A DNA stretch of 64,000 nucleotides, taken from assembly GCA_022072055.1 (NCBI GenBank), contig JAJVIK010000013.1, positions 62,001-126,000 on the forward strand. The letters are read 5' to 3'. Below the pieces are notes generated by a model. The model was not told where the DNA came from. It ran no database searches and saw only the letters and a program-made list of their open reading frames with translations. The position numbers were made by a program, and so were the translations under genes. Source of the stretch: a bacterium (lineage in GTDB: Bacteria; Hinthialibacterota; Hinthialibacteria; OLB16). Below, in pieces: positions 8,357 through 15,802 of this stretch (positions are counted from its first letter, which is position 1; each line of letters begins with the position of its first letter).

Positions 8357-10102
8357 ATGACTCCGGATGAAAACAGGTCGGCCAGGGACGCCGCACGGCT
8401 TGCGGGCGCTTTGGCGATTGTGGCCGCGGTGGCGTTTCTAGTCTCGTTCTTTCCGATTGAGGACAGCGACGACGATTGGTGGCACCTCAAGGCCGGGAAG
8501 CTCCTTTGGGATGGGGAGCTGGGGTGGTATTCCAACGATCCGTTCACGTTCTCCGCGCGAGACAAGCTCTGGGTGAATCACGAATGGCTGGCGCAATGGT
8601 TGTTCTATGGCTGTTACGCGCTGGGCGGACTCGCGGCGGCCAATCTCTTCAAGGCGCTCGTGGTCGCCGCCACCTTCCTGGTGGTCTATTCGAGCGGGTT
8701 CCGAGTGACCTTTGCGGAGGAATCCCGGCGGGATCGCGCCGTCGCCGCGCTCCTGGCCACTCTCCTCGCGATCCCCACCGCGCAGTTCACCCTGTATCTA
8801 CGTCCTCCGGTGTGGAGCTTCCTGTTCCTCGCGGTCTACCACGCCCTCCTGTTGAACAAGCCCAAGCCGGACGGGAAGCGGATTGCGCTCCTGGCCATGC
8901 TCATGGTCCTCTGGGCCAATCTGCATGGCGGAGCGATTCTCGGATGTGTGCTGCTGGTTTTCATGGCGGTTGGAAACGGGTGGAGCCGCTGGATACCCGC
9001 GGCGGGAGTGGTCCTGGGCGCAAGCCTCCTCAACCCCTACGGCTGGCATCTCCATGCCCTCACCTTCGAGGTGATGTCGCATCCCTGGGTGACCTCACGC
9101 ATCTCGGAACTGGAGCCGCCGCGCCTGGACCTGGTTTGGACCGTGCCGCTGCTGCTCTTGCCCGCCGCGGTGGGAGTCGTTCGCCATGGTGGTTGGGGGG
9201 AACGCTTGATGTCCCTTTTCCTGCTGTGGCAAGGGCTGAGCCATGTTCGCCACCTCCCGCTTCTCGCGATCTGGGCGGCCCCCTACGCCGCTGTGGTTTT
9301 GGTCAACTGTGTCCGGGAGCTGAGTCGGGGTACGCTCGCGGCCTCTGCCCTGGCTGGGTTTGGACTGATGGTTTTCCTATGTCTTCCCGAATGGTTTCCG
9401 TTGGGACTCCTGGAACCCAAGACCCTCTGGGCGATGCTGGGAATTGGAACGCTTGCCACGCTCGCGCTGCTCGTGGTGGGAACTCGTCTCTCGGTCAGCC
9501 TGTTCCTCTGGGCCTCGGTGATCGCCATCGCTTTTGTGATCGCGGTTCCCGGTCAGCGCCCGGTCCGCTTTGTGAACGCGGCCATGGGCCAGACCTGGGT
9601 GGGCCGAAACTTCCCGGACCGCTTGGCGGACTTCATCCTCGAACACAAACTCACCAGCCCGATCCTGCTCTCCCGCGAGGGGGGCGCGGGAATGTTGATC
9701 TGGAAACTCTCTCCCGAAACCATGCGCGTGTTCACTTGCAGCCGGTTTGACTTACAAGGGGGGATCCCGATCAAGGAGCTGGACAACCTGCTCTGGATGA
9801 GGGAGGAGCCTTGGACCGATCCCGACACGGGGGCCCGGATTGCCGGTTGGAGGGAGCTGTGGACGGAGAAATACCATTTTGACCTTGCGATCCTCCCCAA
9901 ATACGCCGATCCGCCGGAGGCGGGCATGCCCTTCCCGCTGTGGGAATACTTGAATGGCTCTTCCTCGGGCTTTGTTCAAGTCGCGGCGGAAGCCTGGCCG
10001 GGCCTTGGTCCCTCCGACCGCCAGTTCACGCTCTTTGTCCGCAAAGGGGATCCGCTTACACGCCTCATGGCGAAGATCGGATCCCCCAGGTGGTTCGATT
10101 GA
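8357..10102 (+). CDS. Polytopic membrane protein, glycosyltransferase C-like (unassigned)
   Basis: This is an integral membrane protein of about 581 residues with roughly ten hydrophobic segments. The first extracytoplasmic loop reads DSDDDWWHLKAGKLLW, then DPFTFSA and WVNHEWLAQWLFY. This acidic pair followed by a conserved WxxHEW loop is typical of a widespread family of GT-C-like membrane proteins of unknown donor specificity. The C-terminal ~150 residues (from VNAAMGQTWVGRNF) are soluble, probably periplasmic. The start at 8357 lacks a clear ribosome-binding site, and an upstream start would add 22 unconvincing residues. The Smr gene begins 7 bp later and a flippase follows, so envelope glycan assembly is the likely setting. 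Confidence 0.65.
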   Translation: MTPDENRSARDAARLAGALAIVAAVAFLVSFFPIEDSDDDWWHLKAGKLLWDGELGWYSNDPFTFSARDKLWVNHEWLAQWLFYGCYALGGLAAANLFKALVVAATFLVVYSSGFRVTFAEESRRDRAVAALLATLLAIPTAQFTLYLRPPVWSFLFLAVYHALLLNKPKPDGKRIALLAMLMVLWANLHGGAILGCVLLVFMAVGNGWSRWIPAAGVVLGASLLNPYGWHLHALTFEVMSHPWVTSRISELEPPRLDLVWTVPLLLLPAAVGVVRHGGWGERLMSLFLLWQGLSHVRHLPLLAIWAAPYAAVVLVNCVRELSRGTLAASALAGFGLMVFLCLPEWFPLGLLEPKTLWAMLGIGTLATLALLVVGTRLSVSLFLWASVIAIAFVIAVPGQRPVRFVNAAMGQTWVGRNFPDRLADFILEHKLTSPILLSREGGAGMLIWKLSPETMRVFTCSRFDLQGGIPIKELDNLLWMREEPWTDPDTGARIAGWRELWTEKYHFDLAILPKYADPPEAGMPFPLWEYLNGSSSGFVQVAAEAWPGLGPSDRQFTLFVRKGDPLTRLMAKIGSPRWFD

Positions 10103-10109
10103 GGCAGCC

Positions 10110-10460
10110 ATGAGGCGCGCTCGCAAGAAATCATCCGCGGCTTCCATCCCGGAGTATGACCTGCATGGGCTTACCGCGATCGAGGCGGAGCGCGAGATCC
10201 TGCGCGTTCTCAAATTGCATGAGGGGAAGAGCGGCCAGCAAGTCCTCTTTATCCACGGCAAAGGGGGAAGCGGGGTTATCGCGGAGGTGGTGGCTCGAGT
10301 GGGGCGCCGTGACCCGCGAGTTTCCCAGGTGGAGCCTGGATTCCTTAATCCGGGAGTCACCACCCTGGTGCTGAACGGCAAGCGCGGAGGAAGCCCACCG
10401 CCGGCGAAAGAGGATTACTTGAGCCTTCCACCTCCACGAATCAGGAAACGGAAGCGATGA
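10110..10460 (+). CDS. Smr domain protein (stand-alone)
   Basis: This is a 116-residue basic protein containing little more than an Smr domain, the small MutS-related nuclease or nucleic-acid-binding module. The markers are EYDLHGLTAIEAEREILRVL and VLFIHGKGGS, with a Lys/Arg-rich C-terminal tail (RIRKRKR). There is no MutS ATPase part. It sits between a membrane glycosyltransferase-like gene and a flippase: the gap upstream is 7 bp and its stop overlaps the next start by 4 bp (ATGA). Translational coupling is therefore likely, although an Smr role in glycan export is not obvious. Confidence 0.85.
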   Translation: MRRARKKSSAASIPEYDLHGLTAIEAEREILRVLKLHEGKSGQQVLFIHGKGGSGVIAEVVARVGRRDPRVSQVEPGFLNPGVTTLVLNGKRGGSPPPAKEDYLSLPPPRIRKRKR

Positions 10461-11971
10461 ATCCGGTCGGTCGTCATCGAGCGGTCCTCAAGGAGACTGT
10501 GGTCTATGGAGTCGGAACGTTCCTCTCGCAGACCCTTTCCGCGCTACGAGGGCTGGTTGTGGCCGGATGGCTCGGTCCGAGCGCCTACGGGTTCTGGAAG
10601 GTGATCCAGGTCGCCCTGGACTACCTGGGATACACTCATTTCGGGTTTCTTCATGGACTCGCCAAACAACTTCCGGTCTACCGCGCGCGCGCGGATGCGG
10701 AGTCCGGCTCACGAGCCAGGTCGCTGGTCCTTGGAATCACACTCCTCAGCGCTTTTCTCGCGGCGGGCCTGACCATCCTGGTCACCTCGGGGCTACCCGC
10801 AGCTGTATGGCTCGCCTGGGTGGCGCTGGCGGGGACCCTGATCCCCAATCAGCTCTTTCGGTACCTCCACATGACCTGCCTCGCGGATGGGCGCTTCGCG
10901 GTCCTCAGCATGGCCAACCTCATGCACGCGGTTTTGTCCTTCTTCGTGATGTGGCTCACGGTGCGGGCATGGGGCGTGGTCGGGGTGCTCGGCGGACTCG
11001 CGGCGGGGGCCTTGGCGGGCTGCGCGTTCGGTTGGGCGCGCGGAATCTTTCGAGAGCCACCCTCGCTGGGCTGGAGGGATTCGAGGAGCAAGCCGATTCT
11101 CCGTGACTTGTTCCGGGCCGGGCTGCCGTTCATGTGCGCGGATGGGTTGTTTGTGGTCTGGCAAGGTTCGGATCGTCTGATGCTGGCCTCGCTGTATGGC
11201 GCGGGCGCGGACCTCGGACACTATGGACTCGCGGTGATGATCGCCTCCTTCGCGATTCAGATTCCCCAGGTGGTGTCGCGGGTGCTCTTCAGGCGGACTG
11301 TTTCGGCCTTCGGACGCAAGGAGATGGAGGGATCGACCTCCCCATTGCGAAGGCACCTCGATCTACCGGCCGTGGTGGTCGCCGGATGGACCCCGCTGCT
11401 CTTCGGGACCTACCTGATCGGGAGCCGCTGGGTGGTTCACCTCTTCCTCCCAGCCTTCATGGAAGCCGAAATCTCCACGGCGCTTCTCCTTCTGGCCTGC
11501 TACTGGTCCGGAATTGGTCTGCTGATTCGGAACATCTACACCGCGACAGACCGCCAGTGGCGCCTGGGAGGCATCTATGCCCTTTGCCTTGCCGCCGGCG
11601 CGGGGGTCATCTATGGGGACCAGTGGCTTTCGGGGGGGGCATCGGGCCTGGGGATCGCCGCCGGAGGGGTGGGGATGTTGGTCGGCTCCTTCTTGTACGC
11701 GGGGTTCTCCCTGGTGGACAACGGGCTCTATTTGAAGCTTCCGGTCCACGAAATCGCTCGCTTGTTCATTCGCCTGCTGATCCCCTTTGGCTGCTATTCG
11801 ATGTGGACCTGGTGGGTGGTGTCGCGGGGGGGAGATTGGAGCGCGCTGAGCGGTTCGGTGGCGCTCGAGGCCGCCATCTCCCTGGGTGTATGCTTGGTCC
11901 TGTGCGGACCCACGGCAGCCTGGTCGCTCTGGTCGGTGTTGAAAGCCAGCGCGCCGAACAGAGGGAGGTGA
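10457..11971 (+). CDS. Polysaccharide/lipid-linked oligosaccharide flippase-like membrane protein
   Basis: This 504-residue protein has about 12-14 predicted hydrophobic helices and fits the MOP/Wzx-like exporter superfamily. The N-terminal segment VVYGVGTFLSQTLSALRGLVVAGWLGPSAYGFWK is typical of such flippases, with a helix, a basic turn and a WLGPxxYG motif. A second similar repeat starts near FMCADGLFVVWQGSDRLMLASLYG. It probably moves an undecaprenyl-linked glycan across the inner membrane. Its start overlaps the Smr stop by 4 bp. No polymerase or glycosyltransferase directly follows, as the operon ends at a long hairpin repeat. Confidence 0.8.
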   Translation: MNPVGRHRAVLKETVVYGVGTFLSQTLSALRGLVVAGWLGPSAYGFWKVIQVALDYLGYTHFGFLHGLAKQLPVYRARADAESGSRARSLVLGITLLSAFLAAGLTILVTSGLPAAVWLAWVALAGTLIPNQLFRYLHMTCLADGRFAVLSMANLMHAVLSFFVMWLTVRAWGVVGVLGGLAAGALAGCAFGWARGIFREPPSLGWRDSRSKPILRDLFRAGLPFMCADGLFVVWQGSDRLMLASLYGAGADLGHYGLAVMIASFAIQIPQVVSRVLFRRTVSAFGRKEMEGSTSPLRRHLDLPAVVVAGWTPLLFGTYLIGSRWVVHLFLPAFMEAEISTALLLLACYWSGIGLLIRNIYTATDRQWRLGGIYALCLAAGAGVIYGDQWLSGGASGLGIAAGGVGMLVGSFLYAGFSLVDNGLYLKLPVHEIARLFIRLLIPFGCYSMWTWWVVSRGGDWSALSGSVALEAAISLGVCLVLCGPTAAWSLWSVLKASAPNRGR

Positions 11972-11985
11972 CCCCCGCGCGGACC

Positions 11986-12097
11986 GTTGAACCACGGAGC
12001 GGACGGAAACCTCGGAAGGGTCGGAAAGGGGCGCCCCGCGCGGCGCTCCGATTTCCGACTCTTCCCCGCGCTCCGATTCCGTGCTCCGTGGTTCAAC
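11986..12097. repeat. Long inverted-repeat (hairpin) element
   Basis: A perfect 15-bp inverted repeat bounds the element: gttgaaccacggagc at 11986-12000 and gctccgtggttcaac at 12083-12097. The interior is itself nearly self-complementary (for example gtcggaaa near 12019 with tttccgac near 12052), so about 110 nt can fold into one long stem. It lies between the flippase stop and the convergent DUF4252-like gene. It has the shape of a small non-autonomous mobile element or extended intergenic palindrome. I see no flanking target duplication by eye. Confidence 0.7.
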
Positions 12098-12108
12098 GCA
12101 TCCGGACT

Positions 12109-12807
12109 CTAATTCTTAGCGCTCCCTTCGGCGCTGGAGCCGGCGGACGCGGATTCCGTGGAGGCCGCCGGGTCGGAGTCGGCGTCACTCTCATCCTTGT
12201 CCGCCTCCCCTGAGAACAGAAGGTCCTCGATGTCCACGTTCCCGGTCTTGATCGCATCCTTGAGCTTGCCGAGAGTGCCCCCAAGCGCCTTGGGATCGAG
12301 CTCGCCGGCGATGTTCACGAACACGACTTCATCCGAGGAGACCACCAGAACCACGACGCCGAGAATCTTGTCCTCGGAGATCTTGACCAGGATCTCGACC
12401 GATTCATCCTCCTCGGGAACGCTGACCGCCGGGGTCCAGCCCTGCCCCTTGAGGCCCTCCACCATTGGGGCCACCTTCTCGGTCACATCCTGCTTGGTGG
12501 CCGATTCCGGAAGCGATTCGTACACCTGCACTCGAACCAGCTTGAGCTGGTCGAGCAGCCCGCTGATGGGGGAGCCGGCGGCGGCGGCGGCGCTGGCCGC
12601 GATCTGGATCATCGGTCCCTCCAGCAGGACCGCCACGTTCGGCTTGGTCGGCCCAAGCAAGGTCTTCAGGTCGAGGTCCACATACCCCGCGAGCGCCCGG
12701 GATTGTTCGGAGGCCTCGCTTGCGGCGACCTTGGCCTCCGCGAATATCGGTTGCGCGAAGCAGACGGCGAGCGCCGTCGCGATGGTCACGATCATCCACT
12801 TCTTCAT
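12109..12807 (-). CDS. Secreted DUF4252-like protein
   Basis: A 232-residue exported protein with signal peptide MKKWMIVTIATALAVCFAQPIFA. The body alternates KLVRVQVYESLPES, VEILVKISEDKILGVVVLV and VVFVNIAGELDPKALGGTLGKL, the pattern of DUF4252-type proteins, which are often encoded beside ECF sigma/anti-sigma pairs. The last ~40 residues are Ser/Ala/Glu/Asp-rich and probably disordered. It is the third gene of a sigma, anti-sigma, DUF4252 operon, starting 2 bp after the anti-sigma stop. It may be part of the sensing circuit or a target of it; the biochemical role is unknown. Confidence 0.75.
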   Translation of the reverse strand: MKKWMIVTIATALAVCFAQPIFAEAKVAASEASEQSRALAGYVDLDLKTLLGPTKPNVAVLLEGPMIQIAASAAAAAGSPISGLLDQLKLVRVQVYESLPESATKQDVTEKVAPMVEGLKGQGWTPAVSVPEEDESVEILVKISEDKILGVVVLVVSSDEVVFVNIAGELDPKALGGTLGKLKDAIKTGNVDIEDLLFSGEADKDESDADSDPAASTESASAGSSAEGSAKN

Positions 12808-12809
12808 GG

Positions 12810-13391
12810 TTAACCCTCCTGGTTCTTTTCGGCCCTCCCAATGGAGGGCAATTTGATTTCCGACAGGGCGCGGGTGGTTTCACGGATCGGCGCCACAACC
12901 CCCGCCCGATAGACTTCCTGCCCGACCATTGCCCCGGTCAGCGCGCCGACCTGGGCCAGGTAGGCCAGGGTCGCCTCGATCTGACGCGCGGCGGCGGCGC
13001 TGGTGGGCGCGAGCGTCGCGGCCTCCTTGCGCCGCGGGCCGCTCACCAACACCAGGACCAACAGACTGACCGCCAAGGCGCCCGCCAACGTTGAGCGGAG
13101 GTTGAACCAAGCGAACAGCGGCGCTCGCTCCCGCGCTGGGACCTCTCTTCTCCCGGACGCTTCGACCCGGTTCAGAACCGCCCGGGTCACCCGCTCCGGG
13201 CAGGTCCGTGCGGGCAGCGCGCGCAGGTTCTCGCGCAGGCCGCGGGCGAGTTCGAGCTCCTCCCGCAGGGGGAGCGAGGCATCAAGCTCCTCCTCGAAGC
13301 GCGCCCGGTCGGGACCGCAAAGGTCGCCGTCCAGGAAGGCTTCCAGGTTTTCCCGCGCCCAATCCGCGCGACTTGTTCGTTCAGATGTCAT
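12810..13391 (-). CDS. Putative anti-sigma factor (membrane-anchored)
   Basis: A 193-residue protein with an N-terminal acidic/helical part typical of anti-sigma cytosolic domains: RENLEAFLDGDLCGPDRARFEEELDAS and LRENLRALPARTCPERV. One transmembrane helix follows at about 100-118 (STLAGALAVSLLVLVLVS), then a periplasmic tail of ~70 residues. No HxxxCxxC zinc motif is present, so it would be a zinc-free type. The start overlaps the ECF sigma stop by 11 bp, indicating coupled translation. Its assignment rests mostly on this context and topology. Confidence 0.7.
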   Translation of the reverse strand: MTSERTSRADWARENLEAFLDGDLCGPDRARFEEELDASLPLREELELARGLRENLRALPARTCPERVTRAVLNRVEASGRREVPARERAPLFAWFNLRSTLAGALAVSLLVLVLVSGPRRKEAATLAPTSAAAARQIEATLAYLAQVGALTGAMVGQEVYRAGVVAPIRETTRALSEIKLPSIGRAEKNQEG

Positions 13392-13914
13392 TGACGCTCA
13401 CCCGTTCCATCAGCATCTCCCGGAGCCTTTTCCGCGCTCGGTGCAAGGTCACTTTCACCTGGTCCATGGACATCTCCAACGCCTCGGCGATCTCGGTGTA
13501 GGACAGCTCCTCGATCTCCCGCAGGATCACGACCGCGCGGAAGGGGTCTTCCAGTTGGCGGATGGCCTCTTCCAGTTGGCCGCGGAGCTCGGCGGATTCG
13601 AGCACCTGATCCGGTCCGGGTTCGCGCTCCGGGGCCTGTTCGAGGACCGCGGGGTCCTCCAACTGGGCGAAGAGAGCGTGGCCGCGTTGCCGGTGACGGT
13701 GATGGTCAAGACAGAGGTTGCGCGCGACCCGGAGCAGCCAGGGGCGACAGGAGGGCCGGGCGCCCACCTCCCTCCAGTTCCCCCACAGCCGGACAAAGAC
13801 CTCCTGAGTCACATCCTCGGCCTCCTCCTCGCTTCCCAGGTGATAGCAAGCCAGGGTGTAGACCTGATGCCGATGCTCCTCGAGGGCTTGGCGGAAGCGG
13901 GCTGTCGAGTCCAT
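13381..13914 (-). CDS. ECF-type RNA polymerase sigma factor
   Basis: A 177-residue sigma-70 family factor with only regions 2 and 4. Region 2 is visible as YTLACYHLGSEEEAEDVTQEVFVRLWGNW and CRPWLLRVARNLCLDHHR. Region 4 is LEDPFRAVVILREIEELSYTEIAEALEMSMDQVKVTLHRARKRLREML, with the DNA-recognition helix at its end. The linker is acidic. It leads an operon with the anti-sigma factor (11-bp overlap) and the secreted DUF4252-like gene, so an envelope or stress signal is likely. No autoregulated ECF promoter could be identified in the ~280-bp upstream gap. Confidence 0.92.
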   Translation of the reverse strand: MDSTARFRQALEEHRHQVYTLACYHLGSEEEAEDVTQEVFVRLWGNWREVGARPSCRPWLLRVARNLCLDHHRHRQRGHALFAQLEDPAVLEQAPEREPGPDQVLESAELRGQLEEAIRQLEDPFRAVVILREIEELSYTEIAEALEMSMDQVKVTLHRARKRLREMLMERVSVNDI

Positions 13915-14198
13915 CTGCTTATTAGGACGTCCGAGACAGGGGAATGTTACAGGGGGGAGGGGAGAAGGTCAGGGAGGGAGTTGTTGTGGGTTGAATGCGG
14001 TCCCCCCCCTGCTACACTTGCATAGTGTATTGTCCTGCCTTACTTGAGGGTCCCGTAGTCCATTCTTCACAAGATCGTTCTTGGGAGGAAAATCCCTTGA
14101 CAGATGGTGGGCCGTCATTGGCGATTCAGAAAACAGGCTATCGACCTGCAGTTGGAGGATGTGCGGTCTGACTAGAAGATGTTGGAGGATGAACGGAA

Positions 14199-15662
14199 GT
14201 GGCTGGCTCCTTTCGTGAGCTCAAAGAAATTGTGGCCGAGGGCGAGTCGGAACGGCTTGAGTTCAAACGCTCCACGGGGCAGCGGACCGAGGCGGCGAAG
14301 TCCGTATGCGCCATGCTCAATGGCCTCGGCGGGTTTGTCTTGTTCGGCGTATCGGACAAGGGCGAGATCATCGGCCAGCAGGTCACCCCGAAGACGCTGG
14401 AGGATGTCGCGGCGGAGATTCGAAGGATCGAGCCGCCCGCGTTCCCCGATATAGAAACCATCAGCATCGGGAAAGGACGCTCCGTGACCTTGATCCGCGT
14501 GCCCGGCGGCAGCGGGCTGTACACCTTCGATAGCCGCCCCTTTCTGCGGCAAGGCCCCACCACTCGTGTCATGCCTCGTGATGAGTACGGGCGGCGTCTT
14601 ATGGAGCGCCTTCACTCCCATCGGCGTTGGGAAAACGAACCGGTCGCCAAGGGGGTCTCCGTCAAGGACCTCGATTTGGAGGAGATCCAGATCACTTTGG
14701 ACAACGCCATCCGATTGGGCAGGCTCGAAGCCACCGACCGGCGCGATCCCGCATCCGTGCTCCGTGGGTTGGAACTGATCCGCGACGGCGTTCTCCTGAA
14801 CGCGGCGGTGGCGCTCTATGGGAAAAGCGACCGGCTCAAGACTCTCTACCCGCAGATGGGTATTCGTCTGGCGCGTTTTCGCGGGAAGAACCGCTTGGCC
14901 AACTTCTCCGATAACCGGCAATACTGGGGGCACGCGTTCGCGCTCCTCCGGCGAGCCGAGTCCTTCCTGATGGACCATGTGCCCATCGCCGGGCGCGTGG
15001 TGTCAGGGAAGATGATCCGCGAGGACCAACCCTGGTACCCACCCCGCGCCACCCGCGAAGCCCTGGCCAACGCCCTCTGCCACCGCGATTACACCATCCC
15101 CGGCGGCGCGGTGGCCGTGGCGATGTACGACGACCACCTCGAGATCACCAATCCGGGCGCGCTCCAGTTTGGCATCACCCCCGAGAAGTTGGCTCAACCC
15201 CACGAGTCCCGCCCCTGGAACCCGATCATCGCCAATGTCTTCTACCGGGCGGGGGTCATCGAACGTTGGGGCAGCGGCACCCTCAACATCATCGACTGGT
15301 GTACGGAAAACGGCAATCCAAAGCCGACTTGGCGCGAGCAGGCTGGCTCGGTTTACGTCACCTTTCTCCCGGCCGCCTTGCCCGCCACCCCGGAAGTGCC
15401 CCCCCATGTTACCCCCCAAGTCACCCCCCAAGTTGAACGCCTTCTGGCTGCATGCGAAGGCGAACTGCTCAGGGAAGAACTGCAAGAGCGCACCGGGATT
15501 CTTGACCGGAAATACTTCCGGACCGAGTTCCTGCATCCTGCGCTTGAGGCGGGATTGATCGAGATGACGATTCCCGACAAACCGCGCAGTAGCAAGCAGA
15601 AGTACAGGCTGACGGAGAAGGGACGTCGCCTGCTGTCCATGGCGAAAGCGAGCGGAAGATGA
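14199..15662 (+). CDS. AlbA_2 (Schlafen-type) domain ATP-binding transcriptional regulator
   Basis: A 487-residue protein of the RecG-related regulator type. The N-terminal AlbA_2 domain shows ESERLEFKRSTG and SVCAMLNGLGGFVLFGVSDKG (about 15-55). A GHKL-like ATPase part follows (REALANALCHRDYTIPGG, MYDDHLEITNPGAL, NVFYRAGVIERWGSGT), and a C-terminal winged-helix region ends in KYRLTEKGRRLLSMA. Residues about 396-408 carry an odd VPPHVTPQVTPQV mini-repeat. A GTG start is used, with GGAGG about ten bases upstream. It opens the 14.2-18.8 kb accessory island. Such genes are common in defence and mobile regions, but the regulated target is unknown. Confidence 0.85.
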   Translation: MAGSFRELKEIVAEGESERLEFKRSTGQRTEAAKSVCAMLNGLGGFVLFGVSDKGEIIGQQVTPKTLEDVAAEIRRIEPPAFPDIETISIGKGRSVTLIRVPGGSGLYTFDSRPFLRQGPTTRVMPRDEYGRRLMERLHSHRRWENEPVAKGVSVKDLDLEEIQITLDNAIRLGRLEATDRRDPASVLRGLELIRDGVLLNAAVALYGKSDRLKTLYPQMGIRLARFRGKNRLANFSDNRQYWGHAFALLRRAESFLMDHVPIAGRVVSGKMIREDQPWYPPRATREALANALCHRDYTIPGGAVAVAMYDDHLEITNPGALQFGITPEKLAQPHESRPWNPIIANVFYRAGVIERWGSGTLNIIDWCTENGNPKPTWREQAGSVYVTFLPAALPATPEVPPHVTPQVTPQVERLLAACEGELLREELQERTGILDRKYFRTEFLHPALEAGLIEMTIPDKPRSSKQKYRLTEKGRRLLSMAKASGR

Positions 15663-15802
15663 CCATATCCCCCCAATTGTGGCATATCTCTGCGGCGACA
15701 CTGACCACCCCGCAGGAGATGATGAATTGATTCTAGGGACACCTTGATCAGCTCACCTGACGCACCGAGCATGGGAAGGTCTGGATTGATTAGGAGAGAA
15801 TC

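Noticed and set aside
14104-14175. A 23-codon frame (starting MVGRHW) with a G-rich stretch upstream, before the AlbA_2 gene
   Set aside because: Too short, no homology pattern, and the spacing to the candidate ribosome-binding site is long.
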